Source: Clostridia bacterium | GTDB lineage: Bacteria > Bacillota > Clostridia > Oscillospirales > SIG627 | Length of the DNA stretch: 43,167 nt | Reading direction: 5' to 3' | NCBI GenBank assembly: GCA_017440805.1 | Contig: JAFSGN010000003.1 | Location: forward strand, 1-43,167 | Shown: one piece after another, positions 36,602 through 43,167 of the stretch | Layout of the letters: every line of letters begins with the position of its first letter | Position numbering within the stretch: the first letter of the stretch is position 1 | The notes under the pieces: generated by a model | What the model saw: only the letters and a program-made list of their open reading frames with translations | Told to the model about the DNA's origin: nothing | Database searches by the model: none | Position numbers and translations under genes: made by a program

Positions 36602-36775
36602 TTTTTCTCCTTTTATTCAGTAATAAATTTACATTGCGTTTTTACACTTTTAGTGCATTTATAAGCCTTATAAGAAATGTACAATTTATACCAATCATTC
36701 CTGAAAAAATTGCGAGGCATAAGGTTTAGATGCAGACCTTTTTCAGTAGTAGTTCGTATTAAGTTAGAAACAAAA

Positions 36776-37309
36776 TTACGGGCCCATTATAGAAATAACA
36801 TTTGTATTTTTATTACTTTCCATCATTTTAATAATTCTCTTTGTGAATCGTTTATAAAAATCAATTACCACAAATATATGTTTTTGTATCGCATCTTTAT
36901 TTTTATGGTCAATATCATCCTGAGAAGTCATATAATAAATCGAAAATCTTTCCTTTATATCATTCAGTTTGGGATTGTTATAATCATTCTCCAACATGTC
37001 CGTTACTATAAGAATTTCATCTACCATTTTATATAAAGTATCATATGTGAAAAAATTATGTGTAAGATACCATTCGAACTCTGCACAAGCATCATAACGA
37101 TTTTTATTATATATGAGATTTGCATCATAGTAATTAAAGAAGAAATAAGATAGAAAATGCCATATATACTCTTCCTCAATAGAAAACTCTTCCTCTAATT
37201 CAACAACATCGTCATAACCTATGTCATCGAGTCTTTTAAAGGTTACCGGTCTAAACCAAAAGTACGAGCCTCCATTATGACCTTCTTGTATTTCAATTTC
37301 AAAACTCAT
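36776..37309 (-). CDS. unknown acidic cytosolic protein
   Basis: A 177-residue protein I do not recognise. It is acidic and rich in aromatic residues (SYFWFRP, FLSYFFFNYYD, FEWYLTHNFFTYD), with no signal peptide or membrane helix. GGAGGTGCGAT precedes the ATG. Composition and size recall immunity or antitoxin proteins, but no partner is visible, so that is only a suggestion. It lies 50 bases downstream of the CocE-type hydrolase gene. Confidence 0.75.
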   Translation of the reverse strand: MSFEIEIQEGHNGGSYFWFRPVTFKRLDDIGYDDVVELEEEFSIEEEYIWHFLSYFFFNYYDANLIYNKNRYDACAEFEWYLTHNFFTYDTLYKMVDEILIVTDMLENDYNNPKLNDIKERFSIYYMTSQDDIDHKNKDAIQKHIFVVIDFYKRFTKRIIKMMESNKNTNVISIMGP

Positions 37310-37358
37310 ATCGCACCTCCAAAATCAGACAAATTTCGACATATCCATATAACTTATA

Positions 37359-38918
37359 TCAAGTCAGGACAAAATCATTTTCAACAGGCAAAATCAAAAA
37401 TGATTGTCCTAAAAGCACTTTATTTTCTGCTGTTTTTTTAGTTTCTATTTCACTATAGTCACCTTTTATATTAGTGTGACAAACATATGTGTTTTTATCC
37501 GTCGGAGCAATATCAACTCTTAAGCGCTGCCCTTTTTTTATTAAAAAAGCGTACTCGTCAAATTCAAATTCTAAAACAACCTCGCTGTTTATTTCATATC
37601 TGTTTTTTTGATAAATTATCGAAGTAATATCATGCCTCAATGCATAATCTCCGTTTTCTGTTTCTATGCCCACCATCACATAAAAAGTTGTATCTTCACA
37701 GTTAGATGCCACAGTAATTTTTGCTTTCATTTTTCCTCTGACAAACACATTATCATCCATAGGTTCTGTATAAACTGTTATGATGTCATCTCTTTTATAT
37801 GGGGCATCCATAAAACATCCTTCCGGATTAAATGCCGTTGGATTTTCAGGATTATAGAGTATGGTTCTAACACCACTCCCTAAAGGAACAACCTTTTCAT
37901 ATATTGTACCGGAATAAAAATCCGTTTCCCATATATTTTCAAAAGTTCGGTAGTATGTGACCTTACCTGTTTCCACGAATTGCTTTTCCTGCTTTAGTAT
38001 TGAATTAAACCAACGGATATGATAATCTTTTCCAAATTGTTCCGCCACAGAACCTCTAAAAAAACTTATGCCATTTTTTCCGTAACTCTCATCTCCATGA
38101 TTATACGGTGAAACAATTAATGCGCATTTTCCTTTAGTTTGGTCATCCATTTTATTCCACATTTTAAACATCCCGCCGAGATAAAAATCATTGTATCCGG
38201 TAGTAAGCAAAATAGGTATATTGGCTTTTGTCACAGCATCTCTGGCTTCGCATCCACCGTATCGAGTTTGCCAAAAAGGATGGTCAAAACAAGATGCCAA
38301 AAGCATCTGCTCAAAATCTTCTGCCCTTTCACCCAAAACTCTTTCGGATAAATTTCTAATAGGTACTTCAGAAAAAGAGTCTATTGTATGAACTTTATTT
38401 AAATCAGATTTCTCTTTGTATAGATCAAAATGCCAATTTGCATGTCCTCTTCTCATATTCCCGTTACGATACCACAAACGATATCTTTCACTATCCTGAA
38501 CATTAAAGACAGCACCTTTTATATCTTCTTCAAACGGAGCAGTGCTGTAATGAAGAGATGCAGTATAACTTCCGCCAAGCAAAAATATTTGACCATTATA
38601 AAAATCCTGCCGGCGAATCCATTTTCTTAATTCAAGACCATCTTCACGCTCATATATGTATGGAACAAAATTTCCGGAACTTTTACCCTGACCTCTGCAA
38701 TGTTGAAATACCAAAACATAGTTATTTTCTACCCATGCAATGTTTTCTTTCATGAATTTTTCAGCCAGTTCTTCTTCTCTTATATCTTTGGTATAACCTA
38801 CATAAGGTGAGCGTATAATCACAACCGGAAATTTACCAACATTATCCGGTTTAAGAATCAGCGTAAAAAGGTCGGCATCGTTATAGTTGCAATATTCATA
38901 ATATACATACGGATTCAT
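37359..38918 (-). CDS. CocE/NonD-family hydrolase (X-Pro dipeptidyl-peptidase S15)
   Basis: A 519-residue serine hydrolase. The alpha/beta core carries VFQHCRGQGKSSG, nucleophile LGGSYTAS (Ser), acid in TGYNDFY and His in PYNHGDE; the C-terminal beta-sandwich (X-Pro dipeptidyl-peptidase C-terminal domain) ends with GQRLRVDIAP. Family members cut acyl esters such as cocaine, glutaryl-beta-lactams or Xaa-Pro peptides. No signal peptide. AAAGGAGG precedes the ATG. Confidence 0.92.
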   Translation of the reverse strand: MNPYVYYEYCNYNDADLFTLILKPDNVGKFPVVIIRSPYVGYTKDIREEELAEKFMKENIAWVENNYVLVFQHCRGQGKSSGNFVPYIYEREDGLELRKWIRRQDFYNGQIFLLGGSYTASLHYSTAPFEEDIKGAVFNVQDSERYRLWYRNGNMRRGHANWHFDLYKEKSDLNKVHTIDSFSEVPIRNLSERVLGERAEDFEQMLLASCFDHPFWQTRYGGCEARDAVTKANIPILLTTGYNDFYLGGMFKMWNKMDDQTKGKCALIVSPYNHGDESYGKNGISFFRGSVAEQFGKDYHIRWFNSILKQEKQFVETGKVTYYRTFENIWETDFYSGTIYEKVVPLGSGVRTILYNPENPTAFNPEGCFMDAPYKRDDIITVYTEPMDDNVFVRGKMKAKITVASNCEDTTFYVMVGIETENGDYALRHDITSIIYQKNRYEINSEVVLEFEFDEYAFLIKKGQRLRVDIAPTDKNTYVCHTNIKGDYSEIETKKTAENKVLLGQSFLILPVENDFVLT

Positions 38919-39039
38919 AATAATCCTCCTTTGTTTTATGTTGATTTGTGCTTTTGTGACTATACTTTATTTATAAAGGACAGCTGATTTGGATGCAAAG
39001 TATTTTAATAACAGCCTCACATAAAGTCAGAAACAAGCA

Positions 39040-39411
39040 TTATCCAATTTTCTCAAATTGAAACTCCTCATTTAGATATTCATCAAGACTGCCGCCAATT
39101 CGGGTAAAACTATGCGTTCCCTCTGATAGTTTTAAATTATTTGCCTGCATGTAAAGAGAGATTGTTTTTCTCGTAGGTTCTTCAATCTGATTTAATGCAA
39201 TATACTTTTCAGGAATATCTATAAATATTTTATAATCAGCAATATCATTTTCTTCTACAACGATTTGAGTATAATCTTTTGTTGTTTTAATCTCGGTTGT
39301 TGATGCCCATTGCCACGCCATTCCAATAAAAAACGAGATAACCAATGTAGCAATCCATAAAACAACAGTCAGGAAAACCCCAAGTTTTTTAAAGAACGAA
39401 AAAATCTTCAT
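39040..39411 (-). CDS. unknown small membrane protein
   Basis: A 123-residue protein with one N-terminal helix (LGVFLTVVLWIATLVISFFIGMAW) and a soluble, mostly beta extracellular part. The start is ambiguous: ATG at 39411 gives the better distance from AAAGGAAG; ATG at 39417 and TTG at 39432 are possible. No family recognised. Confidence 0.7.
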   Translation of the reverse strand: MKIFSFFKKLGVFLTVVLWIATLVISFFIGMAWQWASTTEIKTTKDYTQIVVEENDIADYKIFIDIPEKYIALNQIEEPTRKTISLYMQANNLKLSEGTHSFTRIGGSLDEYLNEEFQFEKIG

Positions 39412-39579
39412 AAACATACTTCCTTTCTGCAATTTTCGACACCGTTACTATAATGGATATACAATTTTGATACTAAGATTGTCAGTGGCATCTTCATGTC
39501 AAATTATAATCAAAAAAATCAGTTATTTGTTTTCTTCTTTCTAAGTTTAACAAATTGAACAATTTGGATGACAAGATTT

Positions 39580-39806
39580 GCAATATACTCACTTCGTTCG
39601 TGCAATATTTTTTCTCTCCGTTCAAATGCGATATAACTCCGCTTTGCTCCGTTGCGATATGCTATAAATTCCTTTTCTCATTTTTGACATATCTCGCCTT
39701 TGGAGAGGATATTCAAAAATATATCGCACCGCAAGGTATATTGCAAATTCCGTCAGGAATTTATATCGCTGAGTTTAATCGTTTCACAATTAAACTCATT
39801 ATAGCA
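39580..39806. repeat. hairpin array D: 4+4 GCRATAT element
   Basis: Heptamers GCAATAT at 39580 and 39602, GCGATAT at 39628 and 39654, then inverted ATATCTC 39689, ATATCGC 39721, ATATTGC 39738 and ATATCGC 39763. Spacers fold as hairpins, e.g. AAATTCC-GTC-AGGAATTT and the perfect GAGTTTAAT/ATTAAACTC stem at 39770-39796. It ends in CATTATAGCACAA. It fills most of the gene-free stretch 39433-40112; the rest is AT-rich with a promoter near 40026. Confidence 0.9.
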
Positions 39807-40025
39807 CAACTATTTCCTTTTTTCAATATAAAATTACTAATTTTCCCCGATTTTACGCACTTTTTGGTGTTTTTATGAATATGTTTTCAATCATCTTGTT
39901 TTATGTTTTTTGACCATCTGCAAAATCTTTATTTTTCTGTTTCTATTCTACGGGTAATATTTATTGCTTTCTGCAGCATTAAATTACAAGCATTTTGAAC
40001 AACTAAAAAAAATCATTTGTATATA

Positions 40026-40054
40026 TTGAATAATCACCGCTTTTATGTTATAAT
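40026..40054 (+). promoter_or_regulatory. promoter of the small-protein cassette
   Basis: TTGAAT (40026-40031) and TATAAT (40049-40054) are exactly 17 bases apart, about 60 bases before the first start codon of the cassette. Confidence 0.75.
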
Positions 40055-40112
40055 TAACATATATAAAGTTTTCTGCCCAACAAATCGAAAGTTGTCGAAG
40101 GGGTGTACGATA

Positions 40113-40328
40113 ATGAAAAAAGCTTTAATTTGGAAACTGCTTTTATTTCTTGGAATGTGTCCTTTTATCGCTCCCTTTATCTACTATTTTATACAATGCT
40201 TAAACCATAACAGCCTCGGCTCTCTGTCATTGGCAGATATGCTTATTATGTGGTCGTTTATTTACTGGCCTACATATATTATCGGTTTGATTTTATCAGT
40301 CGTTTCCGTATATGTATTTAAAAAGTAA
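40113..40328 (+). CDS. unknown two-helix membrane protein
   Basis: A 71-residue protein with two membrane helices (WKLLLFLGMCPFIAPFIYYF and TYIIGLILSVVSVYVF). The ATG at 40113 follows AAGGGGTG. First gene of the plus-strand cassette of small unknown proteins. Function unknown. Confidence 0.75.
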   Translation: MKKALIWKLLLFLGMCPFIAPFIYYFIQCLNHNSLGSLSLADMLIMWSFIYWPTYIIGLILSVVSVYVFKK

Positions 40329-40357
40329 ATTTCTGTTTTCAAAGGGAGTGTCAATGT

Positions 40358-40933
40358 TTGAAAAAGATTATAACTGTTGTTTTGGTATTATCTTATATAT
40401 TAGTTCTGAGTGGTTGTTTTAGTAATAAAAAAAGCGCAGATGCCTATGTCAAATTTTGTCAGATATATATGTGTAATGATGTATATCGCACAAATGATAC
40501 ACCGACATGTGGAAGCGGTTCAATTACTCTGCATATGTCAGAGGACATTTTTGAGGTTAATGATTATCAAATCCTTCTTTGTGCAGATGGATGTAACCCC
40601 TCAGACATTGTCAGCCGTGCGTCGCAGGGATATGCTCCTGTATATCAAGTAATCCCGGATGGTGAAATAAAAGGTAATTTTCAAACTTTTAAATTTAAAA
40701 TGGCGGTACCGGAGTTAATGGCGGATGATTTGAAAAGACAAGGCAACTATGAAGATATAGCCGAACAAACAGAGGAAAACTATTATTATCTCCTTGCCAT
40801 TGATAAAAATCACTACGCCTACATTCATCTTGAAAGAAGAAAAGGAATGGAAAAATTTGAGAACGAGGCGGAACTTACCGATACTGTCATTAAGAAAGCA
40901 GAAATAGACCTGAATTTAAATACAGCGGAATAA
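40358..40933 (+). CDS. unknown lipoprotein
   Basis: A 191-residue protein with signal peptide and LSGC lipobox (Cys20), predicted to be surface-anchored. The body has several cysteines (MCNDV, TCGSG, LLCADGC) and an acidic C-terminus; no family recognised. TTG start at 40358 is supported by AAAGGGAG nine bases upstream. Confidence 0.75.
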   Translation: MKKIITVVLVLSYILVLSGCFSNKKSADAYVKFCQIYMCNDVYRTNDTPTCGSGSITLHMSEDIFEVNDYQILLCADGCNPSDIVSRASQGYAPVYQVIPDGEIKGNFQTFKFKMAVPELMADDLKRQGNYEDIAEQTEENYYYLLAIDKNHYAYIHLERRKGMEKFENEAELTDTVIKKAEIDLNLNTAE

Positions 40934-40991
40934 AATTAATTTATTGAATAAATTTTAATTTAACAAACGGAATATGAGAGGTATGAATTAT

Positions 40992-41357
40992 ATGAAAAGA
41001 AGAAAAATTGTTACTGCAATAGTGATTATTGCCCTGGTTGTCATTTCATTTTTTGTGGGAAGTTATGTGACAGAGCAAAAAAACAATAATTCAAGAATTG
41101 AAAAATGCAGCACTCTGATTAAATTTGCAATAGACAAGGCGGAAAACGGCAACCTTGCAGATGAAGGACTGATGAGCGGACTTATTAGCAATGTGTATGC
41201 TGCCTATCAGTTTTGCGATGATAGTACGGCAGCAAATCAAATGCACGCTTTATGGAATTACCTGATTTTTGAAAGTGATGATAATTCCGACAGTGTGAAA
41301 GAAAAAGTTTTGACGGAGTTAAACAATGTTCTTCAGAGCATCAAAACAAGTAACTGA
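40992..41357 (+). CDS. unknown membrane-anchored protein
   Basis: A 121-residue protein with a basic start, one membrane helix (VTAIVIIALVVISFFVGSYV) and an extracellular helical part of about 90 residues. The ATG at 40992 is chosen for its distance from GAGAGG; ATGs at 40974 and 40983 are too close to that site. Not recognised. Confidence 0.75.
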   Translation: MKRRKIVTAIVIIALVVISFFVGSYVTEQKNNNSRIEKCSTLIKFAIDKAENGNLADEGLMSGLISNVYAAYQFCDDSTAANQMHALWNYLIFESDDNSDSVKEKVLTELNNVLQSIKTSN

Positions 41358-41475
41358 CAATTTCCGATTTATATAACATATGCACCAGATTGAATTATTC
41401 ACATTTTTGTGCTGCACCCCTGATAAATGATATTTATAAATAGTCTGATAAATAATAATTTGATAAGGTGGTGAG

Positions 41476-41808
41476 GTGTTGGCAAGACACGACTTTGGCA
41501 TTATGCAAAATGCTCCGAAACCGGGAAAAAGATATGATGAATATGAGCCGCAAAAGTACAACTGCATTTCTGTTGATGATGACTATATGGAACTAATTGA
41601 TGCTAATTTAAACAATGTAAATTTTTATTGGCATACTCTCGATATTCCCGCAAAAGGGATAGCATACACAGGTATTACCCTTATTCCGCCAACATCCATA
41701 CAGGCGTTTACAGCAGTTATCAAAGATATTACGGAATTGAATGAACTAAAAAATCTGTTGGAAAAAGCACTTGCAGAAAACAAGTGGGTAATACATTTTG
41801 GTTTATGA
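41476..41808 (+). CDS. unknown small soluble protein
   Basis: A 110-residue soluble protein (RHDFGIMQNAPKPGKRYDEYEP near the start, ENKWVIHFGL at the end). The start is GTG 41476 or TTG 41479, both close behind AAGGTGG. It has an alpha/beta appearance and is the only clearly cytosolic member of the cassette. No family recognised, and no partner toxin or enzyme visible. Confidence 0.7.
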   Translation: MLARHDFGIMQNAPKPGKRYDEYEPQKYNCISVDDDYMELIDANLNNVNFYWHTLDIPAKGIAYTGITLIPPTSIQAFTAVIKDITELNELKNLLEKALAENKWVIHFGL

Positions 41809-41845
41809 TAATGCCAAAACTTGAATTTGACAGGAGCGTGATTGT

Positions 41846-42091
41846 ATGAAAGTATTGTTCCGAGCATCGAGGTTTTTGATTTCCTGTTTAGTGTCTTGTG
41901 TAATTGTGTATTTAAGCGGTTACGGAAACCTGATGGAAAATCTTATGCCCGATTTAGCAACAAGGACATTTCTTCTTTCCTCGCTTGTTATAGCCGTAAT
42001 AATAATGCTTATCTGGGAAATGTATTTAATTTTTAGAAATAAAATCAATGACCTTACAAAGAGAATCGAAGAACTTGAACAAAACAAATAA
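41846..42091 (+). CDS. unknown membrane protein with C-terminal coiled coil
   Basis: An 81-residue protein with two helices (FLISCLVSCVIVYLSGY and LSSLVIAVIIMLIWEMYLIF) and a short coiled coil at the end (KINDLTKRIEELEQNK). AGGAG is nine bases before the ATG. Unknown function. Confidence 0.75.
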   Translation: MKVLFRASRFLISCLVSCVIVYLSGYGNLMENLMPDLATRTFLLSSLVIAVIIMLIWEMYLIFRNKINDLTKRIEELEQNK

Positions 42092-42119
42092 ATTCTGACT
42101 TTATGAGGGAGGTCATGCT

Positions 42120-42575
42120 ATGAATAACACGAAAAAGGATGTAAAACTATACAATGTATTGTTTCCATTTTGGATGCTCCTGCTGTTTCCACAGGTATGG
42201 TTGATTGTTTTGCCCGAAAACTTTATTATTGACAGTCTTGTGTTGATAATCAGTATGTTAGCATTAAAGATACCCAGAAAAAAGCAGTTTTATAAACATC
42301 ATATACTCAAAATATACGGATTCGGTATATTATCAGATATTATTGGTTCAGCATATATGTTTTTGCTTATGTGGGCATTTGAGGTCGGCAGTATGGGTGA
42401 TGAACTTTACTTAACACTTCCCGCTCTTTTTATATCCGCTGTATTAATTTTCATATTGAATTACTTTGTGACATTAAAAAAGACAGATAAAATATTGCGC
42501 TTTAAACTATCACTTATATTTGCTATCATTACAGCACCATATACATTTTTAATTCCATCAAGTTGGTTGTACTGA
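42120..42575 (+). CDS. unknown four-helix membrane protein
   Basis: A 151-residue integral membrane protein with about four helices (LFPFWMLLLFPQVWLIVLP, GILSDIIGSAYMFLLMW, LFISAVLIFILNYFV, LSLIFAIITAPYTFLIP). GGGAGG precedes the ATG. Last gene of the cassette, followed by a terminator. Not recognised. Confidence 0.78.
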   Translation: MNNTKKDVKLYNVLFPFWMLLLFPQVWLIVLPENFIIDSLVLIISMLALKIPRKKQFYKHHILKIYGFGILSDIIGSAYMFLLMWAFEVGSMGDELYLTLPALFISAVLIFILNYFVTLKKTDKILRFKLSLIFAIITAPYTFLIPSSWLY

Positions 42576-42600
42576 CAAATCCAAATTTGGATAACATATA

Positions 42601-42630
42601 AGAGCGGAGGATTTTCCTCCGCTCTTTATA
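42601..42630 (+). terminator. terminator of the small-protein cassette
   Basis: An 11-bp GC-rich stem (AGAGCGGAGGA with TCCTCCGCTCT, loop TTT) ending in TTTATATAA. Confidence 0.85.
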
Positions 42631-42659
42631 TAACAAAAATCTGTGCTGTAATAGTGTTT

Positions 42660-42695
42660 TTGTTTTGCGTGAGCAAAACTACGAAACTTGTCAAG
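42660..42695. repeat. IS-end-like direct repeat, copy 1
   Basis: TTGTTTTGCGTGAGCAAAAC followed by CGAAACTTGTCAAG (42682-42695). The same two blocks recur at 42991 and 43027 next to the IS3 transposase end, so this is likely a remnant end of a second copy. Confidence 0.6.
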
Positions 42696-42732
42696 ATTAG
42701 TGGACGGATTTTTTGACTTTTAACTACATAAT

Positions 42733-42918
42733 AGATGCATTTGTACGAAGTGCAACATCATTTACACCGAAGGTGTAACATCATTGATGCGAAGCATCAC
42801 ATCATTTATCGCAGATAATTTCATTTTGTGTCCGCTAAAGCGGAACGATATTGACCTCAAGCGGTCAAATGATGTACTCGCTTTGCTCGTAATGATGTTG
42901 TGCCCTTACGGACACTAA
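42733..42918. repeat. hairpin array E: ACATCATT-spaced hairpins
   Basis: ACATCATT at 42755, 42778 and 42799, then inverted AATGATGT at 42868 and 42891, with hairpin spacers TTACACC-GAA-GGTGTAA, TGATGC-GAA-GCATCA, TTATC-GCA-GATAA, TCCGC-TAAA-GCGGA and TTGACC/GGTCAA. Same architecture as arrays B and D but a different linker. The gene-free stretch 42576-43068 consists of a terminator, this array, a second terminator and IS ends. Confidence 0.85.
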
Positions 42919-42921
42919 CAT

Positions 42922-42955
42922 AAAAAATACACACTCTATTGAGTGTGTATTTTTT
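42922..42955. terminator. bidirectional terminator
   Basis: A perfect 15-bp stem (AAAAAATACACACTC with GAGTGTGTATTTTTT) and TATT loop, between the array and the IS end. Confidence 0.85.
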
Positions 42956-42990
42956 TGGGAAAGCAGAACCATTGAGATACTTTATAAAAT

Positions 42991-43040
42991 TTGTTTTGCG
43001 TATGCAAAACCACCGTAACTTCTTCCCGAAACTTGTCAAG
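42991..43040. repeat. IS-end-like direct repeat, copy 2
   Basis: TTGTTTTGCGTATGCAAAAC (42991-43010) and CGAAACTTGTCAAG (43027-43040) repeat the blocks at 42660-42695. It lies just beyond the transposase stop codon on the minus strand, where the element's end is expected (TTGTCCGAAATACTTGACAAG near 43053). Confidence 0.6.
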
Positions 43041-43068
43041 TATTTCGGACAAATAAAAGAGTGAATTT

Positions 43069-43167
43069 TTACATCCATACAGAATTAGGTGTCTTGTAAC
43101 CTATTCCCGAATGTAATCGCTCTGAATTGTAATACAAATATATGTAACTTAATATTTCTTGCTTTGC
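43069..43167 (-). mobile_element. IS3-family transposase, C-terminal end only
   Basis: The last 32 codons, read from the window edge to TAA (43071-43069), give YIYLYYNSERLHSGIGYKTP and a short tail. The YYNxxRxHSxxGYxTP pattern is the classic C-terminus of IS3/IS150-type DDE transposases (rve integrase core). Most of the gene lies outside the window, so completeness cannot be judged. Confidence 0.9.

Noticed and set aside
39555..39878. Possible 107-residue protein on the plus strand
   Set aside because: Coincides with hairpin array D; reading frame arises from the repeats.
42857..43078. Possible 73-residue protein on the minus strand
   Set aside because: Runs through array E, a terminator and the IS end; no start signal.

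Overview
The window reads as a chromosomal segment of a low-GC Gram-positive anaerobe, most likely an uncultured gut member of the Clostridia. Three things support this: a SCIFF ranthipeptide precursor next to its radical-SAM maturase (a near-signature locus of Clostridia), consensus TTGA-N17-TATAAT promoters with AGGAGG ribosome binding sites, and a choloylglycine-hydrolase-family enzyme typical of gut bacteria. No rRNA, complete prophage or CRISPR array is present. Species cannot be named from the sequence alone.

Layout. 1-8100: a partial tRNA, a NodB-type polysaccharide deacetylase, the SCIFF peptide and maturase (with a terminator-like hairpin between them), a plus-strand gap gene, and a minus-strand zinc-uptake operon (Fur/Zur regulator, ZnuA, ZnuC, ZnuB, unknown lipoprotein) with a perfect 9-5-9 palindrome abutting the -10 box. 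8130-10800: typA translationally coupled to an MBL-fold hydrolase, then tRNA-Arg(CCT) and a strong bidirectional terminator. 10812-17225: a six-gene minus-strand envelope operon (DUF1015 protein, CapA-like lipoprotein, GT2-GtrA fusion, phosphodiester glycosidase, unknown membrane protein, FMN reductase). 17300-18000: two arrays of small hairpins around a PspC-domain protein. 18203-20359: PHP phosphoesterase and membrane acyltransferase.

20424-26678 is the most suggestive functional neighbourhood. An AraC regulator divides a minus-strand arm (choloylglycine-hydrolase-like Ntn amidase and a D-aminoacylase interrupted by an in-frame TAA) from a plus-strand arm (MFS transporter overlapping a ceramidase-like hydrolase). 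All three enzymes belong to amide-hydrolysing families, so uptake and cleavage of N-acyl amides is a reasonable hypothesis. 26796-37309 is a mostly minus-strand accessory region in visible decay: a glycosidase remnant with two stops and a frameshift behind an MFS gene, a SulP anion transporter, a YjjG-like phosphatase, two esterase-type hydrolases, an orphan ECF S component, a cupin, and a chimeric scar joining the start of an SLC13-type permease to the end of a TIM-barrel sugar isomerase, followed by another MFS gene and an acidic orphan protein.

37359-43167: a CocE-type hydrolase, a small membrane protein, a third hairpin array, a plus-strand cassette of six small mostly membrane or secreted unknowns behind a good promoter, a fourth array of a related kind, and the C-terminal end of an IS3-family transposase running off the window. 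The hairpin arrays share an architecture (four copies of a heptamer, then four inverted copies, separated by mini-hairpins) that no ordinary gene annotation explains; they are the most unusual structural signal here.
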